Source of the DNA: Clostridia bacterium
GTDB taxonomy: Bacteria; Bacillota; Clostridia; Monoglobales; Monoglobaceae
Assembly: GCA_017546145.1 (NCBI GenBank)
Contig: JAFYXN010000002.1
Coordinates: 1-64,000, forward strand
Length of the DNA: 64,000 bases
Direction of reading: 5' to 3'
In this document: positions 52,190 through 61,782 of the stretch, piece after piece
Position numbering within the stretch: the stretch's first letter is position 1
Layout: each line of letters begins with the position of its first letter
Translations under genes and position numbers: made by a program
The notes under the pieces: generated by a model
What the model was told of the DNA's origin: nothing
The model's input: the letters and a program-made list of their open reading frames with translations, nothing else
Database searches by the model: none

Positions 52190-53611
52190 ATGGAAACAAG
52201 GATTTTTGAAAATACACCACAGGATTTAAAGGCTGCGGCAGAGCTTATACGCAAAGGCGAAACAGTAGTTTTTCCTACCGAGACGGTTTATGGGCTTGGT
52301 GCCAATGCTCTTGATGCCGGTGCGGTGAAGAAAATATTTACCGCAAAAGGCAGACCGTCTGATAATCCGCTTATTGTACATATTGCGGATTTTGGTCAGG
52401 TTAAACAGTTTGTCGCAGAAGTTCCTGATGCGGCAAAAGTATTGGCTGAAAAATTCTGGCCCGGGCCACTGACCATGATTTTCAAAAAAAAGCCGTGCAT
52501 ACCCACCGAGGTTTCGGCAGGACTTGATACGGTCGGTATCAGAATCCCTGATGACAAAACGGCTCGTGAGTTTTTGCGCGAGTGCGGCGTGCCGGTTGCG
52601 GCACCAAGTGCAAATATCTCAGGCAGACCCAGCCCGACCACTTTTTCTCATGTTCTGCAGGATATGAACGGCAGAGCAGCAGGTATTATCAAAGGTCAGG
52701 ATTCTGAGGTAGGAGTTGAATCTACCGTACTTGACCTTACCTCGGATATACCGACAATTTTAAGACCGGGTGGTGTTTCGGCAGAACAGCTGCGAGAGGT
52801 TTTAGGTGAGGTTCTGGTATCGAGTGAATTGAAAAATGACGGAGTCCCCAAGGCTCCGGGGATGAAGTATAAGCATTACTCTCCCAAGGGTCAGACATAT
52901 ATCTTGAGCGGAACGGCAGAGCAGGCAGCGGCTTTTGTTAAAAGACGCTGTGCGGTTACGACGGTTGCTGTGCTGATGTTTGATGAGTTCAGAGACCTTA
53001 TGCCTGATTGTGCAAAGCTTTTGTCGCTTGGCAGCAAAGCTTGTCCTGAAGAAGCGGCGCACAGATTGTTTGATTGTCTGCGCGAATGTGATGCTCTGGA
53101 GGTAAAGGAAATTTACGCACCGGAAATTCCCGAAGACGGACTTTGGCGAGCGGTCAGAAATCGTCTTTACAAAGCGGCAGCGGCACGGATTATTAACGTG
53201 GCAGATGCAAAGTCGGTATTGTTTGTGTGTACCGGAAATACTTGCAGAAGTGCCATGGCGGAAGGTTTGTTTAATATGTCGCGCAAAAATGCAGTTTCTG
53301 CATCGGCAGGGCTGTTTGCAAGCGGCGGCGGAGCCGAGCCTAATGCTATTTTAGCGGCAGCTGAGCTTGGTGCAGATATAAAAAATCATGAATCAACTCA
53401 GCTGACATACGAAATGCTGGAAAACTCCGATATTATTCTGACAATGACCGAAAGTCACAAGGCAAGTCTGCCCCAAGGCTTTAATATTAAAACCATAACA
53501 GAATTTGCAGGCGTACAGGGCGAGGTCAATGACCCCTATGGCGGTGATATTGAGGTTTACAGAAGCTGTGCGGCTCAGATAAAAAGTCTTATAGAAAGAG
53601 TAAAGCTATGA
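52190..53611 (+). CDS. Fusion of threonylcarbamoyl-AMP synthase (Sua5/YrdC) and low-molecular-weight protein phosphatase
   Basis: 473 residues. Residues 1 to about 200 are the YrdC domain (GETVVFPTETVYGLGANAL, KGRPSDNPLIVHI, PSANISGRPSPTT), which makes threonylcarbamoyl-AMP for tRNA t6A. The Sua5 domain continues to about 335 (PGMKYKHYSPKG). From about 342 comes an LMW-PTP domain: P-loop CTGNTCRS with Cys347 and Arg353, and the general acid in NDPYGGD. In Bacillus these are separate neighbouring genes (ywlC, ywlE); here they are one frame. The phosphatase target could be phosphotyrosine or, by analogy with YwlE, phosphoarginine. Confidence 0.92.
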   Translation: METRIFENTPQDLKAAAELIRKGETVVFPTETVYGLGANALDAGAVKKIFTAKGRPSDNPLIVHIADFGQVKQFVAEVPDAAKVLAEKFWPGPLTMIFKKKPCIPTEVSAGLDTVGIRIPDDKTAREFLRECGVPVAAPSANISGRPSPTTFSHVLQDMNGRAAGIIKGQDSEVGVESTVLDLTSDIPTILRPGGVSAEQLREVLGEVLVSSELKNDGVPKAPGMKYKHYSPKGQTYILSGTAEQAAAFVKRRCAVTTVAVLMFDEFRDLMPDCAKLLSLGSKACPEEAAHRLFDCLRECDALEVKEIYAPEIPEDGLWRAVRNRLYKAAAARIINVADAKSVLFVCTGNTCRSAMAEGLFNMSRKNAVSASAGLFASGGGAEPNAILAAAELGADIKNHESTQLTYEMLENSDIILTMTESHKASLPQGFNIKTITEFAGVQGEVNDPYGGDIEVYRSCAAQIKSLIERVKL

Positions 53612-54054
53612 TTGAATATGTACCAATGCAAAGGCAGCATATTGAAGGACTTGTCGAAGTTGAAAAACAGTGTTTTAATTCAGGATTTGCTGAAAAAACC
53701 TTTGAAAAGGAACTTGAAAACAAAATTGCTGCGTATACAGTTGCGGTAGAAAACGGCAAAGTATTGGGCTATGGCGGACTTTGGAATATGTGCGGTGTTG
53801 CAGATATTATGGACGTTGCAGTGCATAGTGACTACCGAAGAATGGGTATTGCGCAGAGAATACTTGAAAAATTGATTGAGCATTGTAAGAATGAAAAAAT
53901 ATCTGAAATAAATCTTGAGGTAAGAACAAGCAATTTTGCGGCTCAAAGCCTTTATAAAAAAATGGGCTTTGAAGTTGTAGGACAAAGACCAAATTATTAC
54001 GAAAACCGCGAAACGGCAATTCTTATGAAGAAGATTATTACGGAGGAAAGTTAG
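53608..54054 (+). CDS. rimI: Ribosomal-protein-alanine N-acetyltransferase (RimI-like GNAT)
   Basis: 148 residues, overlapping the preceding gene by four bases. GNAT fold with the acetyl-CoA motif [16 protein letters not shown] and the RimI-like [20 protein letters not shown] ending in [16 protein letters not shown]. RimI genes commonly lie in t6A clusters next to tsaD, as here. Confidence 0.9.
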   Translation: MIEYVPMQRQHIEGLVEVEKQCFNSGFAEKTFEKELENKIAAYTVAVENGKVLGYGGLWNMCGVADIMDVAVHSDYRRMGIAQRILEKLIEHCKNEKISEINLEVRTSNFAAQSLYKKMGFEVVGQRPNYYENRETAILMKKIITEES

Positions 54055-54055
54055 A

Positions 54056-55057
54056 ATGAGGATACTTGCAATTGAAAGTTCATGTGACGAAACCGCTGCG
54101 GCAGTGGTGGAGAACGGCACAACCGTGCTTTCAAATGTTATAAATACACAAATCGAATTGCACAAGGAATTTGGCGGTGTTGTCCCCGAAGTTGCATCGC
54201 GCAAGCATATAGAAAACATAAGCGATGTAATTGATAAAGCACTCTCTGATTGCAATATGACTCTTGATGATGTCGATGCAATTGCTGTGACATACGGCCC
54301 CGGGCTTGTTGGGGCACTTTTGGTTGGTGTTTCGGCGGCAAAGGGATTGAGTTTTGTAGCGAAAAAGCCTCTTGTTCCGGTGCACCATATCAAGGGGCAT
54401 ATCTGTGCAAATTATATTGAAAATCCTGATTTTAAACCGCCGTTTATCTGTCTTGTGGCATCTGGCGGTCACAGCCATATTGTTCATGTCAAGGACTATA
54501 ACACCTATGAGGTTCTTGCAAAGACAAGTGATGATGCTGCAGGCGAAGCCTTTGACAAGGTGTCAAGAGTATTGGGACTTGGCTACCCCGGCGGCCCCGC
54601 AATTCAGGAATGTGCAAAATCAGGAAATCCCCATGCAATAAGATTTCCGCGTGTAAATATGGGCGAAAGCGGTTTTGATTTCAGCTTCAGCGGTGTTAAA
54701 ACTGCGGTTATAAATTACATCCACAATGCAGAACAAAAAGGCATTGAAATAAACAAGCCGGATGTTGCTGCTTCTTTTCAGGAGGCGGTGACGGATGTTC
54801 TCAGTGGTCATCTTGCGGAATGTGCCATAAAGTACGGCACAAAAAAAATTGCCCTTGCGGGCGGTGTTGCGGCAAACAAGCCGCTAAGAGAGCGGTGCCA
54901 AGCTTTGGCGGCAGAAAATGATATGGAGTTTGTGTGTCCGTCAATGTTGCTTTGTACAGACAATGCCGCCATGATAGGCTGTGCTGCTTATTTTGAATAT
55001 CAGGCAGGAGCGCGTGCGGATATGTCGCTTAATGCAATTGCAAACCTTCCGCTTTAA
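54056..55057 (+). CDS. tsaD: tRNA t6A transferase subunit TsaD
   Basis: 333 residues; transfers the threonylcarbamoyl group made by Sua5 to A37 of tRNA. ASKH-type nucleotide motifs ([26 protein letters not shown]), metal-binding HIKGH, and [12 protein letters not shown]. One base after rimI. tsaB and tsaE are not in the window. Its 3' end overlaps that of the convergent spoIIR gene. Confidence 0.97.
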   Translation: MRILAIESSCDETAAAVVENGTTVLSNVINTQIELHKEFGGVVPEVASRKHIENISDVIDKALSDCNMTLDDVDAIAVTYGPGLVGALLVGVSAAKGLSFVAKKPLVPVHHIKGHICANYIENPDFKPPFICLVASGGHSHIVHVKDYNTYEVLAKTSDDAAGEAFDKVSRVLGLGYPGGPAIQECAKSGNPHAIRFPRVNMGESGFDFSFSGVKTAVINYIHNAEQKGIEINKPDVAASFQEAVTDVLSGHLAECAIKYGTKKIALAGGVAANKPLRERCQALAAENDMEFVCPSMLLCTDNAAMIGCAAYFEYQAGARADMSLNAIANLPL

Positions 55058-55680
55058 AACAGATTTTGAAAAATCTCTACTATTTTAAAGCGCACTTCTA
55101 CAGGGATTGCTCCGCAATCTTTGCCTGTTATAAGGGCGTATTCGTCTGCCGAAAGACTTGTTGCAAGCTGTGACTTTGACTTGTCGGATGCGCAAAGTAT
55201 TCCGTCAGTGAAGCATAGCGGCGGATACATTACGCACCACCAGTTTTGACCTTTTGCGTCACCTATTTTTACGCGGACAGCGTTATATCTTCCGCTTGGC
55301 AGAGCAATATCCGCATAAACTCGTGTTGGGAAGGCGGTTTCCTCGATTGTAACGGAAACCGGGTAGTTAAAGCCTTGCGCAAGGATTTCAGCTTCGGCGA
55401 TTTCCTTTATAAAAGCAGTGTTTTCCTCTGCCAGCCTTGCGGCATCTGATGCGGATTTTGAGTTTTCAAAAATTTCCTTTGTTTCACGCAGGATGCGGTC
55501 GCGTACGGCAAGCTTTAAATTCTGGTCAGCTGTGTTGTCGCTGTTTGCAATGATGTGAAGCCGCAAAACCGAATCCGCAATGTCACTGCCTGTGGCTTTT
55601 GCGTATGATATAAGTAATGTAAAGCTTAATATAAGTAACATAAAGAGTGCAAAAAATTTGCGTTTATCGATAAATCGCAT
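55054..55680 (-). CDS. spoIIR: Stage II sporulation protein R
   Basis: 208 residues from ATG 55680-55678 (AAGGGAAG upstream); the longer frame adds 29 residues without a ribosome site. N-terminal signal/anchor ([20 protein letters not shown]). The family core is clear: [53 protein letters not shown]. SpoIIR is made in the forespore and triggers processing of pro-sigma-E in the mother cell, so this organism probably sporulates. Confidence 0.95.
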   Translation of the reverse strand: MRFIDKRKFFALFMLLILSFTLLISYAKATGSDIADSVLRLHIIANSDNTADQNLKLAVRDRILRETKEIFENSKSASDAARLAEENTAFIKEIAEAEILAQGFNYPVSVTIEETAFPTRVYADIALPSGRYNAVRVKIGDAKGQNWWCVMYPPLCFTDGILCASDKSKSQLATSLSADEYALITGKDCGAIPVEVRFKIVEIFQNLF

Positions 55681-55740
55681 TGTAATACTTCCCTTCAAAA
55701 AGTTGTACCTGATGCAACGCATCGGTATTTTAGGAAAGTG

Positions 55741-55770
55741 TTGACATATATTTTTATTATTATACATATT
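55741..55770 (+). promoter_or_regulatory. Possible ddl promoter
   Basis: TTGACA 55741-55746 and CATATT 55765-55770 with an 18-bp spacer, about 50 bp before ddl. The -10 is only a partial match. Confidence 0.45.
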
Positions 55771-55820
55771 GATTTTTTAGTTGCAGTGAGTTAAAATTAT
55801 TTGATGAAGGACGATGTGCT

Positions 55821-56876
55821 ATGAAAAAACTTAATGTTTGCGTACTGTTTGGCGGTGTTTCAACAGAACACAGTGTTTCGGAGGTTTCGGCGTCTGCTGT
55901 GCTTGACAATATGGACCGTAACAAGTATGAGGTGTATCCCGTTGGAATTACAGAGGAAGGAAAGTGGTTTTTCTATAACGGCGATATAGAGAAAATCCGT
56001 GAGCATACATGGCAGACAGGTGAAATTGTACCGGCTGTACTTTCGCCCGACAGAACAGACAAGGCGCTTTTGAAGCTGACAGACAGCGGTGTTGAAAAAA
56101 TTTGTATTGATGTTGTTTATCCTGTGCTTCATGGCAAAAACGGCGAAGACGGAACAGTTCAGGGGCTTTGTGAGCTTGCGGGTATTCCGTATGTGGGTAG
56201 TGGTGTTATTGGCAGTGCTGCGTGTATGGACAAATGTATTGCAAAAATTCTTTTCCAGAAGGCAGGCATCCCTCAGGCAGATTGGGTTGAGCTGAAACTT
56301 GGTGAAACACCGGATTATGAGCTGATTGAAACAAAACTGGGTTATCCTTGCTTTATAAAACCATCGTCAGCCGGCTCGTCCATGGGCGTCACAAAAGCAT
56401 TAAACCGTGACGAGCTTGAAAGTGGAATTGCCCTTGCTCTTGAACATGACTATAAGGTTCTGATTGAGGAGGCAATTGACGCACGCGAGGTAGAGTGCGG
56501 AGTTATGGGCAATTTAAATCCTGAAACAGCAGATGTTTTGGGAGAAATTAAGCCTGCAAAGGAATTTTATGATTTTGAGGCAAAGTATCAGGATAAGGAC
56601 TCCAAGCTGATGATACCTGCCCCTGTCGACAAGGCTACAGAAGAAAAAATTAAAGAGCTGGCAATTCGTGCATACAGGATTTGCGAGTGCCGCGGACATT
56701 CCAGAGTTGACTTTTTTATTGACAGACGCGACGGACGTATTTTGCTTAACGAAATCAATACAATTCCCGGCTTTACACCTATCAGTATGTATCCCAAGGT
56801 TTGGGAAAATTCGGGAGTTTTGATGACCGAGCTTATAGACAGGCACATACAGCTTGCTCTTTGCAGAGAGGATTAA
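55821..56876 (+). CDS. ddl: D-alanine--D-alanine ligase
   Basis: 351 residues, ATP-grasp. LFGGVSTEHSVSEVSA, HGKNGEDGTVQGLCELAGIPYVGS, KPSSAGSSMGV, and the metal-binding end LLNEINTIPGFTPISMYP. Supplies the dipeptide used by MurF (28470). murI starts three bases after the stop. Confidence 0.96.
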   Translation: MKKLNVCVLFGGVSTEHSVSEVSASAVLDNMDRNKYEVYPVGITEEGKWFFYNGDIEKIREHTWQTGEIVPAVLSPDRTDKALLKLTDSGVEKICIDVVYPVLHGKNGEDGTVQGLCELAGIPYVGSGVIGSAACMDKCIAKILFQKAGIPQADWVELKLGETPDYELIETKLGYPCFIKPSSAGSSMGVTKALNRDELESGIALALEHDYKVLIEEAIDAREVECGVMGNLNPETADVLGEIKPAKEFYDFEAKYQDKDSKLMIPAPVDKATEEKIKELAIRAYRICECRGHSRVDFFIDRRDGRILLNEINTIPGFTPISMYPKVWENSGVLMTELIDRHIQLALCRED

Positions 56877-56878
56877 AA

Positions 56879-57694
56879 ATGGATAAAAGACCAATCGGCG
56901 TTTTTGACTCGGGACTTGGCGGCTTGACCTGTGTAAAAGAAATTATGAAGATAATGCCCAACGAGGATGTTATTTATTTCGGGGATACAGGCAGAGTGCC
57001 ATACGGAACAAGAAGCCGCGAAACAATAATAAAATATGTCGAACAGGACATCAGATTTCTTGAAAGCTTTGACATAAAAGCTATAATAATTGCGTGCGGT
57101 ACGGCAAGCAGTGCAGCGCTCCCGTGGATTGCTGACGGCAAAACCGTCAAAATTATGGGCGTGGTTGAGCCTGCAGCGCGTGCGGCGGTTAAAGCGACAA
57201 AAAATAAGAAAATCGGTGTTCTTGGTACAGGTGCAACCGTTAAGTACGGAAAGTATGTTGAAAACATAAAAAGCATTTGTCCTGATGCCGAAATTATACA
57301 AAAGGCATGTCCGATGTTTGTTCCATTGGTTGAAAACGGCTATACCGAAAGCCGTGTTGCAGAAATTATAGCAGCAGAGTACCTTCAGGAATTAAAAAAT
57401 GCAGGGGTTGATACCCTTATCTTGGGATGCACCCACTATCCGCTTCTGAAAAAAATAATTGGTGAATTTATGGGAAGTGGTGTGACGCTTATTGATTCAG
57501 GGGCTGCGGCTGCGGACAGTGCATTTGAATTTTTAAAGGCAGAAAATCTGCTAAGTGGTGATGCCACGTCAAAGCGTGGAAACTGCCGGTATTTTGTAAG
57601 TGATTCGGTTGAGGACTTTTCGCTTTTAGGGAGCGTGTTCCTTGAAAAGACGATTCATGAAGATGTCAGCAAGATAGATATTGAAAAATATTGA
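56879..57694 (+). CDS. murI: Glutamate racemase
   Basis: 271 residues from ATG 56879 (GAGAGGA overlapping the ddl end); the frame from 56801 runs inside ddl. Makes D-glutamate for peptidoglycan. GVFDSGLGGLTC at the N-terminus and both catalytic cysteines (ACGTASS and GCTHYPLL) are present. Confidence 0.96.
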   Translation: MDKRPIGVFDSGLGGLTCVKEIMKIMPNEDVIYFGDTGRVPYGTRSRETIIKYVEQDIRFLESFDIKAIIIACGTASSAALPWIADGKTVKIMGVVEPAARAAVKATKNKKIGVLGTGATVKYGKYVENIKSICPDAEIIQKACPMFVPLVENGYTESRVAEIIAAEYLQELKNAGVDTLILGCTHYPLLKKIIGEFMGSGVTLIDSGAAAADSAFEFLKAENLLSGDATSKRGNCRYFVSDSVEDFSLLGSVFLEKTIHEDVSKIDIEKY

Positions 57695-57710
57695 TAAAAG
57701 GATGAAAATT

Positions 57711-58142
57711 ATGGAAGATAATGCGATAATCTCTATCAAGACCCTTCAGAATGTTGAAGGCAGTGATGAGATGAATGAAATAGAGCTTCAGACAAAGGGT
57801 AAATTCGCACAGAAAAATGGTAAGTTTTATATAATGTACGAAGAAAGCGAAATTACAGGCTTTGAGGATACCACCACAACCATAAAGGTATCAGATGATA
57901 CAGTAAGCATGATAAGAAGCGGAAAGTTCAACAGCAAAATGGTCTTCAGACGTGGCGAAAAGCGACTCTGCAGCTATTCAACACCCTATGGTGTAATCCC
58001 TATGGGGGTCAGTCCTATACGGCTGGAAAGCAAACTCACCGAAGATGGCGGAAAAGTTGCAATTGACTATATAATAGATGTTGATAATCAGGAATATCTG
58101 AAAAACAGTCTTGACCTTACCGTTACAAAAACAGTGGGCTAA
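57711..58142 (+). CDS. DUF1934 (YwiB-like) beta-barrel protein
   Basis: 143 residues from ATG 57711 with AAAGGA upstream. Alternating beta pattern of the DUF1934 family: NEIELQTKGKFAQKNGKFYIMYEE, SEITGFEDTTTTIKV, PYGVIPMGVSP, DYIIDVDNQ. In Bacillus the homologue ywiB also precedes argS. Function unknown. Confidence 0.85.
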   Translation: MEDNAIISIKTLQNVEGSDEMNEIELQTKGKFAQKNGKFYIMYEESEITGFEDTTTTIKVSDDTVSMIRSGKFNSKMVFRRGEKRLCSYSTPYGVIPMGVSPIRLESKLTEDGGKVAIDYIIDVDNQEYLKNSLDLTVTKTVG

Positions 58143-58178
58143 GACATTCAGAAGATAAAAAGAAAGGCTGAAAGAAAA

Positions 58179-59879
58179 ATGAATATTATTGAAAACACAA
58201 AAAAGAAAATAGGACAGGCTGTGGCAAAAGGCTTTGAAGAAGCTGTAAAAAAAGGTGCGCTTGCACCGTCAGAGCCTGTTGATATAGAGTCCATGGTTTA
58301 CCTTGAAGTTCCCAAGGACAAGCAGCATGGTGACTTTGCCTGCAACATTGCGATGCTGCTTGCAAAGGCACTTCGTATGCCTCCAAGAAAGATTGCAGAG
58401 GCAATTGCACAGGAAATTGAAGTCGGCGGTGAGATTGAAAAAATTGAGGTTGCAGGTGCCGGATTTATAAACTTCTATTTGTCAAACGCAAGGCTGTATG
58501 AGGTTATTCGTGCAATAGAGGACATGGGCGAGGACTATGGCCGTATAGATATAGGCAAGGGCAAAAAAGTGATGGTTGAGTTTGTAAGTGCAAACCCCAC
58601 AGGCCCTATGCACATGGGTAATGCGCGCGGCGGTGCACTGGGCGATTGCATGGCAAGTGTTATGGAATATGCGGGCTATGAGGTAACACGTGAATTTTAT
58701 GTTAACGATGCCGGCAACCAGATTGAAAAGTTTGGAAAGTCGCTGGAAGCAAGATATATTCAGGAACTCAAAGGCGAAGACGCAATTGAATTTCCCGAGG
58801 ACGGTTATCACGGCGATGATATTCGTGAACACGCAAGGGCGTTTATTGCGATTGAGGGCGATAAGTACCTTGAAACAAGCGGTGAGGACAGAAAAAAAGC
58901 ACTTGTTGCGTATGCACTTGAAAAGAATGTTGATGCACTTAAAAGTGACCTTGAAAAATACCGTATATTCTATGATGTGTGGTTCAGAGAAAGCGAGCTG
59001 CATAAGTCAGGCAAGGTAGAAGAAGCAATAAAACGCCTTACTGATGCCGGATATACCTACGAAGAGGAGGACGCAATCTGGCTAAACTGCGAAAAGATGG
59101 GACTTGAAAAGAACGAGGTTCTTGTTCGTCAGAATGGTATTCCCACATATTTTGCAGCAGATATTGCATATCACATAAACAAGCTTGAAACACGCGGCTA
59201 TGACCTATGTATTGATGTATGGGGTGCAGACCACCACGGACATATTGCACGAATGAAGGCAGCTCTTGCGGCAGTTGGAATTGACCCCGATAAGTTTGAG
59301 GTTTCAATTATGCAGCTTGTCCGTCTTACTCAGGGCGGCGAGGCAGTAAGAATGTCAAAGCGCACAGGCAAGGCGATTACACTTTCAGACCTTCTTGAAG
59401 ATGTTTCGGTGGACGCTGCAAGATTCTTGTTTAATATGCGTATGGCAGGCAGCCATCTTGATTTTGACCTTGACCTTGCGGTAAAGCAAGACAGTGAAAA
59501 CCCTGTGTATTATGTTCAGTATGCCCATGCAAGAATTTGCAGTATTATAAGACTTCTTGCAGAAGAGGGTATTTCTGTTAAGCCCTTTGCTGAAATTTCA
59601 CCTGAAGTTCTTGTCAAGGATGAAGAGCTTGAACTTTTAAAGAAGCTTTGCGAGCTTCCTGAAGAAATTAAGACTGCATCTGAAACACGTGAGCCTGCAA
59701 AGATTACAAGATACGTAATCGACCTTGCTTCGGCGTTTCATACCTTTTATAATTCATGTCGCGTAAAGGCTGATGATGAAAAGCTGATGAATGCACGCCT
59801 TAAGTTGGCAGACAGTGTTCGTATAGTTATTGAGGGCGTGCTTAAAATGCTGAAGATTGAAGCCCCCGAAAAAATGTAG
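58179..59879 (+). CDS. argS: Arginyl-tRNA synthetase
   Basis: 566 residues, class I synthetase. The HIGH-like motif is NPTGPMHMGNARGG, KMSK appears as RMSKRTGKAI, and the C-terminal DALR anticodon domain contains YVQYAHARICSI and the HTFYNSCRV end. An N-terminal additional domain (1-110) is present as usual. Confidence 0.97.
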   Translation: MNIIENTKKKIGQAVAKGFEEAVKKGALAPSEPVDIESMVYLEVPKDKQHGDFACNIAMLLAKALRMPPRKIAEAIAQEIEVGGEIEKIEVAGAGFINFYLSNARLYEVIRAIEDMGEDYGRIDIGKGKKVMVEFVSANPTGPMHMGNARGGALGDCMASVMEYAGYEVTREFYVNDAGNQIEKFGKSLEARYIQELKGEDAIEFPEDGYHGDDIREHARAFIAIEGDKYLETSGEDRKKALVAYALEKNVDALKSDLEKYRIFYDVWFRESELHKSGKVEEAIKRLTDAGYTYEEEDAIWLNCEKMGLEKNEVLVRQNGIPTYFAADIAYHINKLETRGYDLCIDVWGADHHGHIARMKAALAAVGIDPDKFEVSIMQLVRLTQGGEAVRMSKRTGKAITLSDLLEDVSVDAARFLFNMRMAGSHLDFDLDLAVKQDSENPVYYVQYAHARICSIIRLLAEEGISVKPFAEISPEVLVKDEELELLKKLCELPEEIKTASETREPAKITRYVIDLASAFHTFYNSCRVKADDEKLMNARLKLADSVRIVIEGVLKMLKIEAPEKM

Positions 59880-59893
59880 GAGAGATTTAACTT

Positions 59894-60265
59894 ATGCGTA
59901 AGAAGTTTTTATGCCTGACATCAGCGTTTTTGGTGTTGTTTGCAAGCTTTACGGCGTATGCAAAAGACCCGAAGCTGATATATACAGACTATAAGATGTA
60001 TACCGCGCGGATATTTGTTTGTGATACAGCAAATAAAAAAGCGGTTCTGGTCAATGTTGCACCAATAAAAAATCCTTACACATTAAATCAGGCACCGTAT
60101 CTTGAGTATCAGGCGTTGCCTGTTAATACCGAAAACGTAATAGGCTCAAAAGGTCAGAAGCTTTCGCTTGAAACTGTAAACGGGTATCTGCTTGACAGTC
60201 AGGTAAGTGTCCTTGTGGGGAAAAACGCATACGGATATAAGATAGTTTATATGCAGTTCAGATAA
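59894..60265 (+). CDS. Small secreted protein of unknown function
   Basis: 123 residues with a clear signal peptide (MRKKFLCLTSAFLVLFASFTAYA, cut after AYA). The mature part of about 100 residues looks beta-rich (LIYTDYKMYTARIFVC, KKAVLVNVAPIKNP, NAYGYKIVYMQFR) with one cysteine. I recognise no family. It lies 14 bases after argS and 26 before the exported protease gene, so it may be a partner or substrate of that protease. Confidence 0.72.
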   Translation: MRKKFLCLTSAFLVLFASFTAYAKDPKLIYTDYKMYTARIFVCDTANKKAVLVNVAPIKNPYTLNQAPYLEYQALPVNTENVIGSKGQKLSLETVNGYLLDSQVSVLVGKNAYGYKIVYMQFR

Positions 60266-60291
60266 TCTTTACAGAATAGGAGTTGAAGAAA

Positions 60292-61752
60292 ATGAGAAAA
60301 TGGTTTAAAACATCGGTGATTTGGTTGTGCATTGTTGCAATGCTGATTTCTGTTAACAGTATGTTTGTGTTTGCAGAAATCAATGCCGGAGCAGGCGCAA
60401 GTGAGCAAACGGTTGATTTATCTGATAATGTTGAAAAAATCATTAACAACCTCACCATTCTTTCAAGATATGATGATGTGACAAAAGAAAAGCTTTATAA
60501 AACAGCTTTTGAAGCTGTTTTTAATGAAAATCCTCAGGCTTATGAAGAAGTTCTCAAGGCAATTCTTTCTTCAATTGATGAAAACTCGGCATATTATAAT
60601 CAGGAAGAAGCGGAAAAGTTTCTTCAGGACCTTAACGAAGAGGTTACAGGTATTGGCGTAAATGTTCTTATGAGTGACGGAAACATCATTGTTTCACAGC
60701 CGATACCCGGTTCACCTGCAGAGAAAGCAGGAATTATGGCGGGGGATATTATAATCGGAGCAGATACCTCTGACCTTCGAGGTATGGAATTTGAAGCCGC
60801 TTTAGACAAAATCCGCGGCAAAGAAGGAACCTTTGTAAAAGTAAGAATTATTCGTTCCGGAATAAGCGAACCAATCAGCTTTAATATAAAGCGTGAAAAG
60901 GTAACTCAAAATCCGGTTGAATATGAGATTATTGAAGCCGATGGTAAAAAAATTATAAAAATAGTGATATACTCGTTCACTGAAACTGTTGCAGAAAACT
61001 TCAAAAAGGCTCTTGTTGCGGCAGACACAGCGCGCACAACCAACCTTATAATAGACCTTCGTGATAACGGTGGCGGTTATCTTGACCAAGCGGTTGCGAT
61101 TGCAGATATGCTGCTTCCCAAAGATTCATTAATCACTACAGAAGACCATAAAATTTCTCTGTTGAATAAGGTATATAAGGCAAAGGGTACAACAAAGAAG
61201 TATAAAATTGCAGTTCTTGTAAACAAAATGAGTGCAAGTGCATCAGAGGTCCTGACAGCGGCTCTTGTTGATAACGGAGTGGCAAAAGCCATTGGTGAAA
61301 AAACCTTTGGCAAGGGTACTGTACAGACAATGAGTATGACGTCCGACGGTGGAATAATGAAGTATACCTCAGCGTACTATCTTACACCAAACGGTGAAAA
61401 TATCCATAAGGTGGGAATAACTCCCGACATCCGTGTTGAAAATACCCTTAAACCGGTTGATATGTCCTTGTACGATATGTTTTCACTTAGCAAAACATAC
61501 CGAGTGGGCGACAAAGGAGAAGAAGTTAGGCTTGCCAAAGAAATGCTGAAACTCCTGGGCGTTTTTGTGGGAGAGGTAAATGAGGTTTATGATGAAAATC
61601 TCAAAATTGCGGTAAATACCTTCCAAAAGGTGAAAAATCTTTTCCCTTATGGAGTTTTGGATATTACAACTCAGCTCAATTTATATGATGCTCTTAAGAC
61701 AGCCGAGGTTGAAAATGACGACCAGCTTCAGACTGCAATAGATTTTTTCTAA
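60292..61752 (+). CDS. C-terminal processing peptidase (S41, CtpA/CtpB-like)
   Basis: 486 residues from ATG 60292 (AGGAG 60278-60282). Signal/anchor helix, a PDZ domain (about 110-200, GIGVNVLMSDGNIIVSQPIPGSPAEKAGI), then the S41 protease core: nucleophile Ser in KMSASASEVL, and Lys with Gln four residues later in FGKGTVQ, the same dyad spacing as CtpB. A C-terminal peptidoglycan-binding-like domain (RVGDKGEEVRLAKEMLKLLG) follows. CtpB-type proteases act in sporulation signalling (SpoIVFA cleavage), which fits a sporulating host. Confidence 0.92.
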   Translation: MRKWFKTSVIWLCIVAMLISVNSMFVFAEINAGAGASEQTVDLSDNVEKIINNLTILSRYDDVTKEKLYKTAFEAVFNENPQAYEEVLKAILSSIDENSAYYNQEEAEKFLQDLNEEVTGIGVNVLMSDGNIIVSQPIPGSPAEKAGIMAGDIIIGADTSDLRGMEFEAALDKIRGKEGTFVKVRIIRSGISEPISFNIKREKVTQNPVEYEIIEADGKKIIKIVIYSFTETVAENFKKALVAADTARTTNLIIDLRDNGGGYLDQAVAIADMLLPKDSLITTEDHKISLLNKVYKAKGTTKKYKIAVLVNKMSASASEVLTAALVDNGVAKAIGEKTFGKGTVQTMSMTSDGGIMKYTSAYYLTPNGENIHKVGITPDIRVENTLKPVDMSLYDMFSLSKTYRVGDKGEEVRLAKEMLKLLGVFVGEVNEVYDENLKIAVNTFQKVKNLFPYGVLDITTQLNLYDALKTAEVENDDQLQTAIDFF

Positions 61753-61782
61753 ACATTTATCTGAAAGAAAGGATTTGATTTG

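Noticed and set aside
53680-54393. 237-residue minus-strand frame over rimI and tsaD
   Set aside because: Antisense of two overlapping conserved genes; no supporting start signals.
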